Below are positions 16,119 through 24,174 of a DNA stretch of 35,812 nt, in pieces. The notes under the pieces were generated by a model. The model was not told the origin of the DNA and made no database searches. It worked only from the letters and a program-made list of their open reading frames with translations. Position 1 is the stretch's first letter. Every line of letters begins with the position of its first letter. The stretch lies in NCBI GenBank assembly GCA_016181935.1, contig JACOYI010000003.1:99741-135552 (forward strand). Direction: 5' to 3'. The DNA comes from Candidatus Niyogiibacteriota bacterium. GTDB lineage: Bacteria; Patescibacteriota; Minisyncoccia; HO2-45-28. The translations under genes were made by a program, and so were the position numbers.

Positions 16119-17042
16119 ATGATATTCGCAGGAATCGCGGGCATCGTTTTTTTGTTTTTGGCGGGAGCTGTTCTTGCCTGCACGCTCGGGCTCAAGCGGT
16201 TTACTGCTGGCAGTACGACCGACTCGGCCTTTGCGATCGCCAAAGCGAAGAACGAACAAGACATTCGCGTCATCGCGAGCTACGCCGCCGAAGCGGCGGG
16301 AACGGATGCCGAAGCCGAACGGACAGTCGTGGCAGTTGAAAAGCTGTTGGATGAAATGACGGCGCACAAGATCCGCGGCGACATTGCGGTTAAGCCTTCG
16401 TCATTGGTTGCTGCGCGGTGGAATGCGGCCGCCCAAAGACAGCTGTATTCCCGGCTCGCGAAGCTCGCGCGGCACGCGGCACGATCCGGGCGGACGATGT
16501 GGATCGACCGAGAACATGCGGCCGATGGCCGGTGGGTTCTTCCGGTGGAAAAGAAACTTTTGGGGACAAGGAATGGAAAACAATTCATTCCGCGTTTTTC
16601 CAATATCGGACTCGTCGTACAGGCGTATCGCAAGAATTCTTTGAGGATCGCCGGCGCATTTGCCGAATGGCATACCCGCGGCGCCCGCTTTCGGGTGCGT
16701 GTTTGCCGCGGGGCATATCCCCGCGAGGCGGAACTGTCGAGCAACGAAACCGCCTGTCGGTTTCTTACGATCCATCGGCGTCTTGTTGCATGGGGCATTT
16801 CAACGGTTGCGGCGACGCACACATTGGTTCCCGCGATCGCGATCAATTCGCGCCAGCCGCCGATTGTTCATATGCTGTATGGGCGACGCGAAATCGAAAC
16901 AATTCTTGAACCGCTTGCCGCCGTGAATTGCATTCGCGAGCCCGCGGTTTATGTGATTTATGGCCCGCTATGGGCGCGATTGAGATATCTCCTGCGCCGG
17001 TTTTGGGAGGACCCGCGGCTTATTCTGTGGTTTTGGAAATGA
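16119..17042 (+). CDS. Membrane-anchored proline-dehydrogenase-like protein
   Basis: 307 residues. After an N-terminal helix (MIFAGIAGIVFLFLAGAVLA), the order of motifs matches the FAD-dependent PRODH barrel: DIAVKPSSL (cf. ISVKLS), MWIDREH, GLVVQAYRKNS, RVRVCRGAYPRE (cf. RLVKGAY), AATHT, HMLYGRR and YVIYGPLWARL followed by YLLRRFWEDP, which keeps the substrate-binding Arg-Arg and the Glu four residues on. The early Asp of the family (DxxG) is not evident in SYAAEAAGTD, and KGAY is RGAY, so activity on proline is uncertain. The ATG is chosen from GGAGG five bases upstream. It overlaps the next gene by four bases. The N-terminal anchor is unusual for PRODH. Confidence 0.65.
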   Translation: MIFAGIAGIVFLFLAGAVLACTLGLKRFTAGSTTDSAFAIAKAKNEQDIRVIASYAAEAAGTDAEAERTVVAVEKLLDEMTAHKIRGDIAVKPSSLVAARWNAAAQRQLYSRLAKLARHAARSGRTMWIDREHAADGRWVLPVEKKLLGTRNGKQFIPRFSNIGLVVQAYRKNSLRIAGAFAEWHTRGARFRVRVCRGAYPREAELSSNETACRFLTIHRRLVAWGISTVAATHTLVPAIAINSRQPPIVHMLYGRREIETILEPLAAVNCIREPAVYVIYGPLWARLRYLLRRFWEDPRLILWFWK

Positions 17043-17689
17043 CGCGCGCCATCATCTTCGATCTGGACGATACGCTTCTGGATTCCGGAGGCATCCGCAA
17101 ATTTCTCGAGATCGCCGCGGAATTCGGTCTGCCGACCGAAGGCATCGAAAGCAAAGTACGGAGCTCGTGGGGGATTTCTGGCATTGAGATCGTGGCGCTG
17201 TGCTGGCCCGAAATGGATCCGTATGTGTTTTATGCACGCTGGGCATTCCGCGAACAGGGGAAACGCATCCCGCTTTTTGCGGGCGTCATGGAGACCTTGA
17301 GCCATTTTCGCGAACGGGGAATTCTCATGGGCGCCCTTTCGAACCGCGATTCGGGAAGCGGACGCTATCAGCTGGATCTCTCCGGCATCGCGCACTTTTT
17401 CCACGGTATCGCGGGCGTGGGGCATTCCAACCATCCGAAACCGCATCCCCGGAGCGCGGATTCGATCCTTGATGTGCTGTGGGATTATGGGATCTGCAGA
17501 AAAGAAGAAATTCTTTTCGTCGGTGATACGGTCATTGATTTCGAATGCGCCCGCGCGATCGGCATGCCGTTTGCCGCCGTTTTGTCGGGCGGGACGCCGT
17601 CAACATCATTCCGGACAGCCGGATTGGGCGATGAGCGTATTTTGTCCTCCGTCGCCGACCTTCCTGAGTTCTTACCATTACATACGTAG
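17039..17689 (+). CDS. HAD-family hydrolase (phosphoglycolate-phosphatase-like)
   Basis: 216 residues with all four HAD motifs: I FDLDDTLLD (nucleophile Asp8, acid Asp10), II ALSNRD, III the Lys in HPKPHP, and IV FVGDTVIDFECARAIGM. A helical cap lies between motifs I and II, placing it near the phosphoglycolate phosphatase and pyrophosphatase-like group. The start MTRAIIF lies on an ATGA overlap with the PRODH-like gene; longer starts would run into that gene. The substrate cannot be read from sequence. Confidence 0.88.
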   Translation: MTRAIIFDLDDTLLDSGGIRKFLEIAAEFGLPTEGIESKVRSSWGISGIEIVALCWPEMDPYVFYARWAFREQGKRIPLFAGVMETLSHFRERGILMGALSNRDSGSGRYQLDLSGIAHFFHGIAGVGHSNHPKPHPRSADSILDVLWDYGICRKEEILFVGDTVIDFECARAIGMPFAAVLSGGTPSTSFRTAGLGDERILSSVADLPEFLPLHT

Positions 17690-17693
17690 GATT

Positions 17694-17727
17694 CCGTCCT
17701 GCGCCTTGGTTGCAAGGTGCAGGACGG
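17694..17727 (+). terminator. Terminator after the HAD gene
   Basis: Fifteen-base arms (CCGTCCTGCGCCTTG with CAAGGTGCAGGACGG, one G-U pair) around GTTG. The T-tract is weak (GCTTGACTT) and overlaps the next promoter. Confidence 0.7.
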
Positions 17728-17729
17728 GC

Positions 17730-17758
17730 TTGACTTGATTTTTTGAGAGTGTTAAGCT
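17730..17758 (+). promoter_or_regulatory. Promoter of the sigma4-HARE regulator, leaderless type
   Basis: TTGACT (17730-17735), a 17-base spacer and TAAGCT (17753-17758), ending 9 bases before the GTG start at 17768. Confidence 0.5.
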
Positions 17759-17767
17759 AGGCTTATC

Positions 17768-18802
17768 GTGAACTTTATGGTCAAGATGAATTACGATTTT
17801 AAAACGATCACCGTTTCCATTTTAAAGAAGTTGTCCGGCCGCTCCCGCGATATCATTGAGCGGCGATTTGGCGTTGGGTCGCGCACCCGCCGCCAGACAT
17901 TGGAGTCCATCGGACGGCCCTACAAGATCACACGCGAGCGCGTTCGCCAGATCGAAGCCGCGGCCTTGGGCAAGATCCGCGAAAGCGCGACATTTGCGCT
18001 CGCTCTGCCTCTGATCGAAGCGCTTCAGAAAGAAATAGAGCGCCGGGGCGGGGTTTGGAGGGAGGATGGCCTGCTTGCCGAATTTTCAACTGAATCCGCG
18101 GTCCAGAATTGCGTGCGATTTTTATTGACACTGGGGCCGTCATTCCTGCGCGTGGGCGCCGACGAGCAATGCCATCACCACTGGACAACGAATAGCGATG
18201 TTTCGAAAAAAGCCCGCGAAGCGCTCCGCGGTTTTGCAGGGACGCTCGGCGAAAAATTAATGAGCGAGAACGAGATGCTGGACCGATTCGGCGACCACGC
18301 GCGGACCGCTTTGTCGCGGACATTCCCGCGAGATGCCCTTTTTTCGTGGCTGGATGTTTCCAAATTGATCCGCAAAAATCCATTCGGCGAATGGGGGCAC
18401 GCGAGTTCTCCATTGGTGCATCCGCGCGGCATGCGGGATTATGCGTATCTGGTTTTGAAAAAGCACGGCTCCCCTCTGCATTTTCGTGAAGTCGCAAAAG
18501 CCATTGAAACGATGATCGGGCGAGGCGCGCACGTGCAGACCGTGCATAACGAACTCATCAAAGACGACCGGTTCATTTTGGTGGGGCGCGGCCTGTATGC
18601 GCTTTCAAATTGGGGGTATCAACCCGGGATCGTCCGGGACATCATCGCGGCCGTACTTTCCAAGCAGGGGCCGCTTGTGAAAGATGAACTCATCAAACGC
18701 GTTCAAAAAGAGCGGCACGTGAAAGAGAATACGATCCTCATCAATCTTCAAAATAAACAGTATTTCAAAAAACTTTCCGACGGACGCTTCACTGTGGCAT
18801 AA
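17768..18802 (+). CDS. DNA-binding regulator: sigma-70 region 4 plus HARE-HTH domain
   Basis: 344 residues. The N-terminal part carries a clear sigma region 4 helix-turn-helix (TLESIGRPYKITRERVRQIE, then AAALGKIR) at about residues 37-65. A middle region with a helical hairpin follows, then at about residues 225-285 a HARE-HTH-like winged helix (YLVLKKHGSPLHFREVAKAI, then DDRFILVGRGLYALSNWG). Region 2, needed to melt the -10 box, is missing, so it is not a complete sigma factor. The GTG start is preferred because the promoter ends just upstream; ATG codons 3 and 6 codons later are alternatives. It may compete with or assist a sigma factor at -35 elements. Confidence 0.8.
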   Translation: MNFMVKMNYDFKTITVSILKKLSGRSRDIIERRFGVGSRTRRQTLESIGRPYKITRERVRQIEAAALGKIRESATFALALPLIEALQKEIERRGGVWREDGLLAEFSTESAVQNCVRFLLTLGPSFLRVGADEQCHHHWTTNSDVSKKAREALRGFAGTLGEKLMSENEMLDRFGDHARTALSRTFPRDALFSWLDVSKLIRKNPFGEWGHASSPLVHPRGMRDYAYLVLKKHGSPLHFREVAKAIETMIGRGAHVQTVHNELIKDDRFILVGRGLYALSNWGYQPGIVRDIIAAVLSKQGPLVKDELIKRVQKERHVKENTILINLQNKQYFKKLSDGRFTVA

Positions 18803-18810
18803 TTGAGGTA

Positions 18811-20157
18811 ATGCTTTTCAGCGAAACTCTCGGGGTGGTGGCATGGGAATTTTTCGGTCCCGTGATCCGTTTTTTTATCGGACTGTGGTGGATTCCCGTG
18901 CTCATTGTCGTGGCCGTGCTTACGCACGATCTGTTTCTTTTTTGGCGGCAATCCATTTTTCGGAAGAAGATCGTCTGGACTCTGCTCGAAATTCTCATCC
19001 CGCGGGAGATCCGCAAGTCGCCCAAAGCCATGGAGCAATTACTCGAACAATTGGCGTCGCTTCGGAATTCGCCGTCGGATTGGCACGAGAAATATGTGAA
19101 GGGGGAGGTCACCCGGCCGTTCAGTTTGGAGGCCGTGAGCTTCGGCGGCGAGATCCATTTTTACATCCGAGCGCCCGCCGCACAGCGGAACATTGTCGAG
19201 TCCTTCCTGTACTCGAACTATAAGGATATCGAGGTCGTGGAGGCGGCGGATTACGTGGATCGCCTGCCTAGCGAAACCCGTGAACTGTATAGCGCGGGAA
19301 TGGATATGTTCGGCATGGAATTGAAGCTTAAAAAAGACGCGGCCTATCCCCTCCGGACATACATTGTATTCGAATCGATCGAGGAGGAAAAGGCGCTCGA
19401 TCCGATGTCCACGCTTGTCGAAGAGCTCTCAAGGATCAAAAAAGAAGAGCATTTGTGGGTTCAGCTCGTCATTCGTCCGGCCGATACCGAGTGGCAAAAG
19501 CGGGGGCAGGCCGTGGTGAAAGAGTTGAAAGAGAAAAGCATTTCAAAAGCGAAAGTTGCGGGGGACATCGAGGGTTTGGCGACGATCACGCGCTCTCCGG
19601 GGGAAACCGCGATGCTCGAAGCGATCGAAAAAAATCTTATAAAACCGGGGTTCGATACGATCATCCGGAGCATGTATTTTGCGCCGCGCGCGAGCTTCAA
19701 TCTGCAGTTTGCGCAGCGCGGCGTACGGAGCGCTTTCAATCAATACGCGGGGCTTAACCGGTTTTCATATAATTTGCGTGTATGGACGCTCGTAAAGTGG
19801 GTGATGTTCCCCTATATTTTTATTCGGCGCCGCGCAGAAGCGCGCAAGCAAAACATGCTTCATAGTTACCGGACGCGCGCAATGCCGGAGGAACGCTGGA
19901 TCGGGCGATTTCTCAATTCGAATCTGTTTTTCTGGAATTCGAGAAGCAAATCCGTGGCCTTTGTATTGAATACGGAGGCGCTGGCGACCATTTTTCATCC
20001 GCCGTCGTTTCTGGTGCTTACGGCGCCGTTTATCAAGCAAGTAGAGGCAAAGCGGCTGGGTCCGCCCGCCGGCCTTCCGATCTTCGGCGAGGGCGAGGAA
20101 CTCCCCGGCCTTGCGATCCCCGGGCAGGCAGGCGCGGAAAAAAGCGGACGCGAGTAG
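18811..20157 (+). CDS. Membrane protein of the translocation-like cluster
   Basis: 448 residues. Two N-terminal hydrophobic segments (FFGPVIRFFIGLWWIPVLIV and the following AVLTHDLFLFW) anchor a large cytoplasmic mixed alpha/beta region with IHFYIRAPAAQRNIVESFLY and, later, TMLEAIEKNL-like and FGEGEELPGLAIPGQAG segments. I recall similar proteins beside, or fused to, TraG/HerA-like ATPases in CPR genomes, and the two such ATPases downstream support a role as the membrane platform of a secretion or DNA-translocation machine. A CATAAT -10 box (18798-18803) ends seven bases before the ATG. It is separated from the next gene by 15 bases. Confidence 0.6.
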   Translation: MLFSETLGVVAWEFFGPVIRFFIGLWWIPVLIVVAVLTHDLFLFWRQSIFRKKIVWTLLEILIPREIRKSPKAMEQLLEQLASLRNSPSDWHEKYVKGEVTRPFSLEAVSFGGEIHFYIRAPAAQRNIVESFLYSNYKDIEVVEAADYVDRLPSETRELYSAGMDMFGMELKLKKDAAYPLRTYIVFESIEEEKALDPMSTLVEELSRIKKEEHLWVQLVIRPADTEWQKRGQAVVKELKEKSISKAKVAGDIEGLATITRSPGETAMLEAIEKNLIKPGFDTIIRSMYFAPRASFNLQFAQRGVRSAFNQYAGLNRFSYNLRVWTLVKWVMFPYIFIRRRAEARKQNMLHSYRTRAMPEERWIGRFLNSNLFFWNSRSKSVAFVLNTEALATIFHPPSFLVLTAPFIKQVEAKRLGPPAGLPIFGEGEELPGLAIPGQAGAEKSGRE

Positions 20158-20172
20158 TTTCCGATATTCTAT

Positions 20173-21867
20173 ATGGCGGAAAATGAACGCTCCTGTCAAA
20201 ATTGCAAAAAAGAATTCGCGATCGAGATCGCCGATCTCGATTTTTATCGCGCAATGGATGTTCCGCCGCCGACGTTCTGCCCCGCATGCCGGTTTCAGCG
20301 GCGGCTTTCGTTTTTGAACGTGATGACACTCTATAAAAGGAAATGCGATCTCTGCGGGGTCGAAAAACTCAGCATTTTTTCGCCGGATAAGCCGTTCGTT
20401 GTGTATTGTCCGCCGTGCTGGTTTTCCGACCGGTGGGATGCGATGGACCACGCGCGGGAATACGATCCGTCCAAGAATTTTTTTGAGCAATTAGGCGAGC
20501 TTCAAAAAAAGGTTCCTACGCTCGGCCTTTTTGGGAATTATCCCACGCTCGTTAATAGCCCTTACAATAATTATGTCTACGCGCTCAAAAATTGTTATTT
20601 CCTGTTTGATTCCGGCAATGCGGAAAATTGCCATTATTCCTTGATGCTGAAAGACAGCAAAGATTCCATGGATTGCTCGGTCGTGGAGGGGAATGAGCGG
20701 TGCTATGAGAATATCGTTGCCGACAAATCCTATAATGTGCATTTTTCTGAAGATTTCGCGGAGTGCCGCAACGTGTATTTTTCAAAACACGTGAAGAGCT
20801 GTACGGATTGCTTTGGGTGCGTGAATTTGCGTCATAAGCAGTACCATATTTTCAACGAGCCCTATTCCAAGTCGGATTACGAAAAAAAAATCAAAGAATT
20901 CCGGTTGGATTCGTTCCGCGAACTTGAAAAAATGAAAGAGCGCGCCGCGGCCTTTTGGCTTCGGTTTCCGCAGAAATTCATGCACGGTTCGCACAATGTT
21001 GATGTATCGGGCGAGTACATTTATTTTTCGAAAAATGCCCATGATTGCTATATGGTGGATGAGGTCGAGGACAGCCGTTGGGTCCAGTTGACGATTTTTG
21101 ACGGCGCAAAACGGTGTTATGACTACACATCGGGCGGCTTTAATGCAGAATACAATTATGAGCATATCAGCGGGGCCGCCTCGAATCGGGTGCGGTTTAG
21201 TTTTGGTGCGGATGATTCGCTGAATGCGGATTACAGCATGGATTTGATTAGCTGTCAGGATATGCTGGGATGCATCGGTCTTCGGAAAAAAAGTTATTGC
21301 ATTTTGAACAAGCAGTACGGCAAAGAGGATTACCAGAAATTGCGAAGCGTCATTCTGGACGACCTCAAAAAAAATCCTTACCGCGATCGCGCCGGGCGCG
21401 TATTCGGATACGGGGAATTTTTTCCGTACGATCTCTCCTACTTTGATTACAACGAAACACAAGCGCAGGATTTCTTTCCGCTCGCAAGAACAGACATTGA
21501 GGCGCGGGAATGGCGGTGGAAAGAGCCGGTCGGGAAAGAACACACGATCACCCTGAACGCGTTAGACCTTCCCGATGCGATCGGCGATGTTCCGGATACC
21601 ATTACGAGCGAGGTCATCGAGTGCCGCGCATGCAGACGCGCCTATCATATTATCTCGGCAGAACTTGCGTTGCTTCGCGAATTTGGTTTTGCGCTTCCGC
21701 GCGAATGTTTTTGGTGCCGTAACGCTCGCAGGTTTAGCCGTCTGAATCCGCCCCGTTTCCACCAGCGAGCGTGCATGAAATGCGGAAAAGAAATAACGAC
21801 CGCATACGATCCGTCCCGTCCCGACATCGTTTATTGCGAGGAATGTTATCTGGCGGAGGTGGCGTAA
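20173..21867 (+). CDS. Cys-rich zinc-ribbon protein with repetitive middle region
   Basis: 564 residues, function unknown, of a kind I associate with CPR genomes. N-terminal ribbons: C8-x2-C11 with C36-x2-C39, and C58-x2-C61 with C79-x2-C82. The middle (about 115-430) is built of irregular repeats with recurring Cys and aromatic residues (KNCYFLFDSGNAENCHYS, MDCSVVEGNERCYENIV, ECRNVYFSKHVKSCTDCFGC), suggesting a beta-helix-like solenoid; the phrases HIFNEPYSKSDYEKK and CILNKQYGKEDYQK are duplicated. C-terminal ribbons are at IECRAC, ECFWC, ACMKC and YCEEC. There is no signal peptide, so it is probably cytoplasmic. Its place among translocation genes suggests a structural or nucleic-acid-binding role, but this is not shown. 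Confidence 0.7.
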   Translation: MAENERSCQNCKKEFAIEIADLDFYRAMDVPPPTFCPACRFQRRLSFLNVMTLYKRKCDLCGVEKLSIFSPDKPFVVYCPPCWFSDRWDAMDHAREYDPSKNFFEQLGELQKKVPTLGLFGNYPTLVNSPYNNYVYALKNCYFLFDSGNAENCHYSLMLKDSKDSMDCSVVEGNERCYENIVADKSYNVHFSEDFAECRNVYFSKHVKSCTDCFGCVNLRHKQYHIFNEPYSKSDYEKKIKEFRLDSFRELEKMKERAAAFWLRFPQKFMHGSHNVDVSGEYIYFSKNAHDCYMVDEVEDSRWVQLTIFDGAKRCYDYTSGGFNAEYNYEHISGAASNRVRFSFGADDSLNADYSMDLISCQDMLGCIGLRKKSYCILNKQYGKEDYQKLRSVILDDLKKNPYRDRAGRVFGYGEFFPYDLSYFDYNETQAQDFFPLARTDIEAREWRWKEPVGKEHTITLNALDLPDAIGDVPDTITSEVIECRACRRAYHIISAELALLREFGFALPRECFWCRNARRFSRLNPPRFHQRACMKCGKEITTAYDPSRPDIVYCEECYLAEVA

Positions 21868-21901
21868 GCGCGCGCAACAATGATATTCTATCAATATCCG
21901 T

Positions 21902-22477
21902 ATGCAGCCCTTTCCTGCGTTTGATTTTTCGTATCTGGGGCAATTTTTAGGCCCGTTTGATTTTCTTTTGAAGTCGGATTTCTGGGTCGGGCTGTATGTC
22001 GGCCTGCGTTGGGTCGGCATCGGTTTGATCCTTCTTCTTCTGGTTTCTTTCGTTTACCTCGTGTTTCAGGTTTGGCCGTTTCGGATGCGTTGGAGAGTTC
22101 GCGCCGGATTTCAGGCGTATCGCGCCCCCCGCCAGCGGTATGCGCTGGAAGATACGCAAAAGATCATGACGCGCAAGAAATGGGGGGAGGTCATCCGAAG
22201 GGTTGAAATGGGGACGGCCGGTTTCGCGCTTGCGGTCATCGAAGCCGATGTGTTACTTGAGCATACGCTCGGCCGTATCGGCATCGCGGGCAAGAATATT
22301 GCGGAGCGCTTGCGCTCGCTTGCTCCGGACGAGGTTTCTGATATCAACGCGGTATGGGAAGCGCACGCGCTTCGCAACCGCATTGCGCACGAACCGGGAT
22401 TCGAACCCACGCGCGAAGAGGTGACCCGGGCGCTCGCCGCGTATAAAAAAGCGCTCGAAGAACTCGACGCGTTGTAA
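21902..22477 (+). CDS. Membrane-anchored protein with HEPN-like C-terminus
   Basis: 191 residues. A membrane helix near residues 35-60 (WVGIGLILLLLVSFVYLVFQ) is followed by a basic segment and an all-helical C-terminal domain that ends in AHALRNRIAHEPGFEPTREEV. RNRIAH fits the R-x4-H motif of HEPN domains, which in several families bind or cleave RNA and in others only mediate contacts. It lies just upstream of two motor ATPases. I do not recognise the exact family; the HEPN suggestion is based on the motif and helical pattern only. Confidence 0.6.
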   Translation: MQPFPAFDFSYLGQFLGPFDFLLKSDFWVGLYVGLRWVGIGLILLLLVSFVYLVFQVWPFRMRWRVRAGFQAYRAPRQRYALEDTQKIMTRKKWGEVIRRVEMGTAGFALAVIEADVLLEHTLGRIGIAGKNIAERLRSLAPDEVSDINAVWEAHALRNRIAHEPGFEPTREEVTRALAAYKKALEELDAL

Positions 22478-22526
22478 AGGAATTGGCTCGAATTTATTCA
22501 CTCACTAACGCTCGTACAAATTTGGC

Positions 22527-24005
22527 ATGCCCATCCGAGAGGGACGCGCTCAAATCATCAAACTTGCCCCGCCGCCGCCCGAACTCCCCATTTACAAACG
22601 GGAGGATCCGCGAGAAGTCGTTTTTTTTGGGCGCACGAACTATGTTGCAGCGCTCGAGGAAAAGCGGTTCATTTTCGGGATCAAGCGCCGCGATCGCCGC
22701 CGCCACATGTACGTGGTCGGCAAGTCGGGCGTCGGTAAATCCAAGCTTCTGGAGCTGCTGATCCGGCAGGATATCGGACAGGGTCACGGCGTATGCGTCA
22801 TCGATCCGCATGGCGACCTGATCGAAGAAATTTTGAAATTCATTCCCGAGGAACGGATTCGGGATACGGTATTGATCGATCCGGCGGATACCGCGTGGCC
22901 CACATCGTTCAATCCGCTCCAAAATGTTCATCCGGAATTGAAACATCAGGTGGCGCAGGGGCTGATCGAAGTGATGGCGCGCCAGTTCGGCGCGAATTGG
23001 ACGCCGCGTTTGGAACACGTGCTCCGGTTCACGCTTTTGGCGCTGTTGGATTTTCCGATGGCGACCATGCGCGGCATGATTTCGATGCTGACCGACCGCA
23101 AATACCGTCAGAAGGCCATTGATTACATCGAGGATGAAATGGTGCGCCGTTTCTGGGCCATTGAATTCGCCGATTGGTCGGAAAAATTCGATACCGAGGC
23201 GGTCATCCCGCTGGTCAATAAACTCGGCCAATTCCTGTCGAATCCGTATCTGCGCCATATTTTCGGCCAACGCGAAAACAAGGTCGATCTGGAACGGATC
23301 ATGAATGAAAAGAAAATTCTTTTGATCTCGCTTTCCAAAGGAAAGATGGGAGAGGAGAATTCGAGCTTTTTCGGCTCCATGTTCATCACGAAATTAAAGC
23401 AGGCGGGGATGGCCCGGGCCGCGATGCCGGAGGAAAAGCGCGAGGATTTCTATCTGTATGTGGATGAGTTCCATAATTTGGTGACGACGACATTCGAGAG
23501 TTTGTTTTCCGAGTCGCGCAAATACGGCCTCGCTCTGGTCGTGGCGCATCAGTATATGGCGCAGTTGTTGGCGCAAGTGCGCTCGACGGTGCTCGGCAAT
23601 GTCGGGACGATCGTGGTTTTTCGCGTCGGGGGGGACGATGCGATGCATTTGGAAGCGGAGATGACGCCCGTGGTCAAAGCAAAAGACATGGTCAATCTCG
23701 GCATGCAGCAGTTTTATATCAAAATGACGATCGATGGAGACACGTCAGACCCGTTCTCGGCCGAAACTCTCCGGATCTTACCCCCCGAACACGAATCATT
23801 CAAAGACCGGATCTTGGAATTTAATCATGCGACGTATGCGCTCGCGCAGGAAGAGGCGAAAAAGCGCATCGCCGAAGAAGAAGCCGAGCTTTTGGGGCTC
23901 GCACCCGCTCCGGCCGGCACGACAGCGCAAACGAGCGTACCTGCTCCGCGCGATCTGCCCGATAGCACGGCGGGCGGCGGCGAACACCCCGAACCTCTTT
24001 TGTAG
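22527..24005 (+). CDS. TraG/HerA-like motor ATPase 1
   Basis: 492 residues, RecA-fold ATPase of the VirD4/TraG and HerA superfamily. Walker A is GKSGVGKS (residues 65-72); a conserved VIDPHGDLIEEIL strand follows, and SFNPLQ is the typical downstream motif; Walker B is YLYVDEFHNL, followed by the sensor-like VVAHQYMAQL. No membrane helix is present, unlike VirD4, so the anchor is probably another subunit such as the product of 18811-20157. The C-terminal 50 residues are Ala/Pro/Thr-rich and likely unstructured. A TACAAA box ends six bases before the ATG (possible leaderless start). A hairpin with a T-tract follows at 24036-24119. Confidence 0.85.
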   Translation: MPIREGRAQIIKLAPPPPELPIYKREDPREVVFFGRTNYVAALEEKRFIFGIKRRDRRRHMYVVGKSGVGKSKLLELLIRQDIGQGHGVCVIDPHGDLIEEILKFIPEERIRDTVLIDPADTAWPTSFNPLQNVHPELKHQVAQGLIEVMARQFGANWTPRLEHVLRFTLLALLDFPMATMRGMISMLTDRKYRQKAIDYIEDEMVRRFWAIEFADWSEKFDTEAVIPLVNKLGQFLSNPYLRHIFGQRENKVDLERIMNEKKILLISLSKGKMGEENSSFFGSMFITKLKQAGMARAAMPEEKREDFYLYVDEFHNLVTTTFESLFSESRKYGLALVVAHQYMAQLLAQVRSTVLGNVGTIVVFRVGGDDAMHLEAEMTPVVKAKDMVNLGMQQFYIKMTIDGDTSDPFSAETLRILPPEHESFKDRILEFNHATYALAQEEAKKRIAEEEAELLGLAPAPAGTTAQTSVPAPRDLPDSTAGGGEHPEPLL

Positions 24006-24035
24006 AACCCATTTCAAAATTATTGATGGGCGAGC

Positions 24036-24119
24036 GTATGCCGTGAAAAAGGGCTTTCGGAGCGCGGCGGCGCGAGAACGAGCCGATTTTTCAGTAGAAA
24101 AATACGGCGTACCTTTTTT
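24036..24119 (+). terminator. Structured terminator-like inverted repeat between the ATPase genes
   Basis: Concentric stems: GTATGCCGT (24036-24044) with ACGGCGTAC (24104-24112, one G-U), and GAAAAAGGGCT (24045-24055) with AGCCGATTTTTC (24081-24092), around a GC-rich apex. The outer stem is followed by CTTTTTTA. It could end ATPase 1 transcription and resembles the nested palindromes at 9603-9748 and 15162-15342. Confidence 0.6.
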
Positions 24120-24140
24120 ATGGCATGCGTGAGCGCAATT

Positions 24141-24167
24141 TTGAAATGAGTTCTAGGATGATAGAAT
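24141..24167 (+). promoter_or_regulatory. Possible promoter of ATPase 2, leaderless type
   Basis: TTGAAA (24141-24146), a short 15-base spacer and TAGAAT (24162-24167), ending seven bases before the ATG at 24175. Confidence 0.45.
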
Positions 24168-24174
24168 GAATTCT

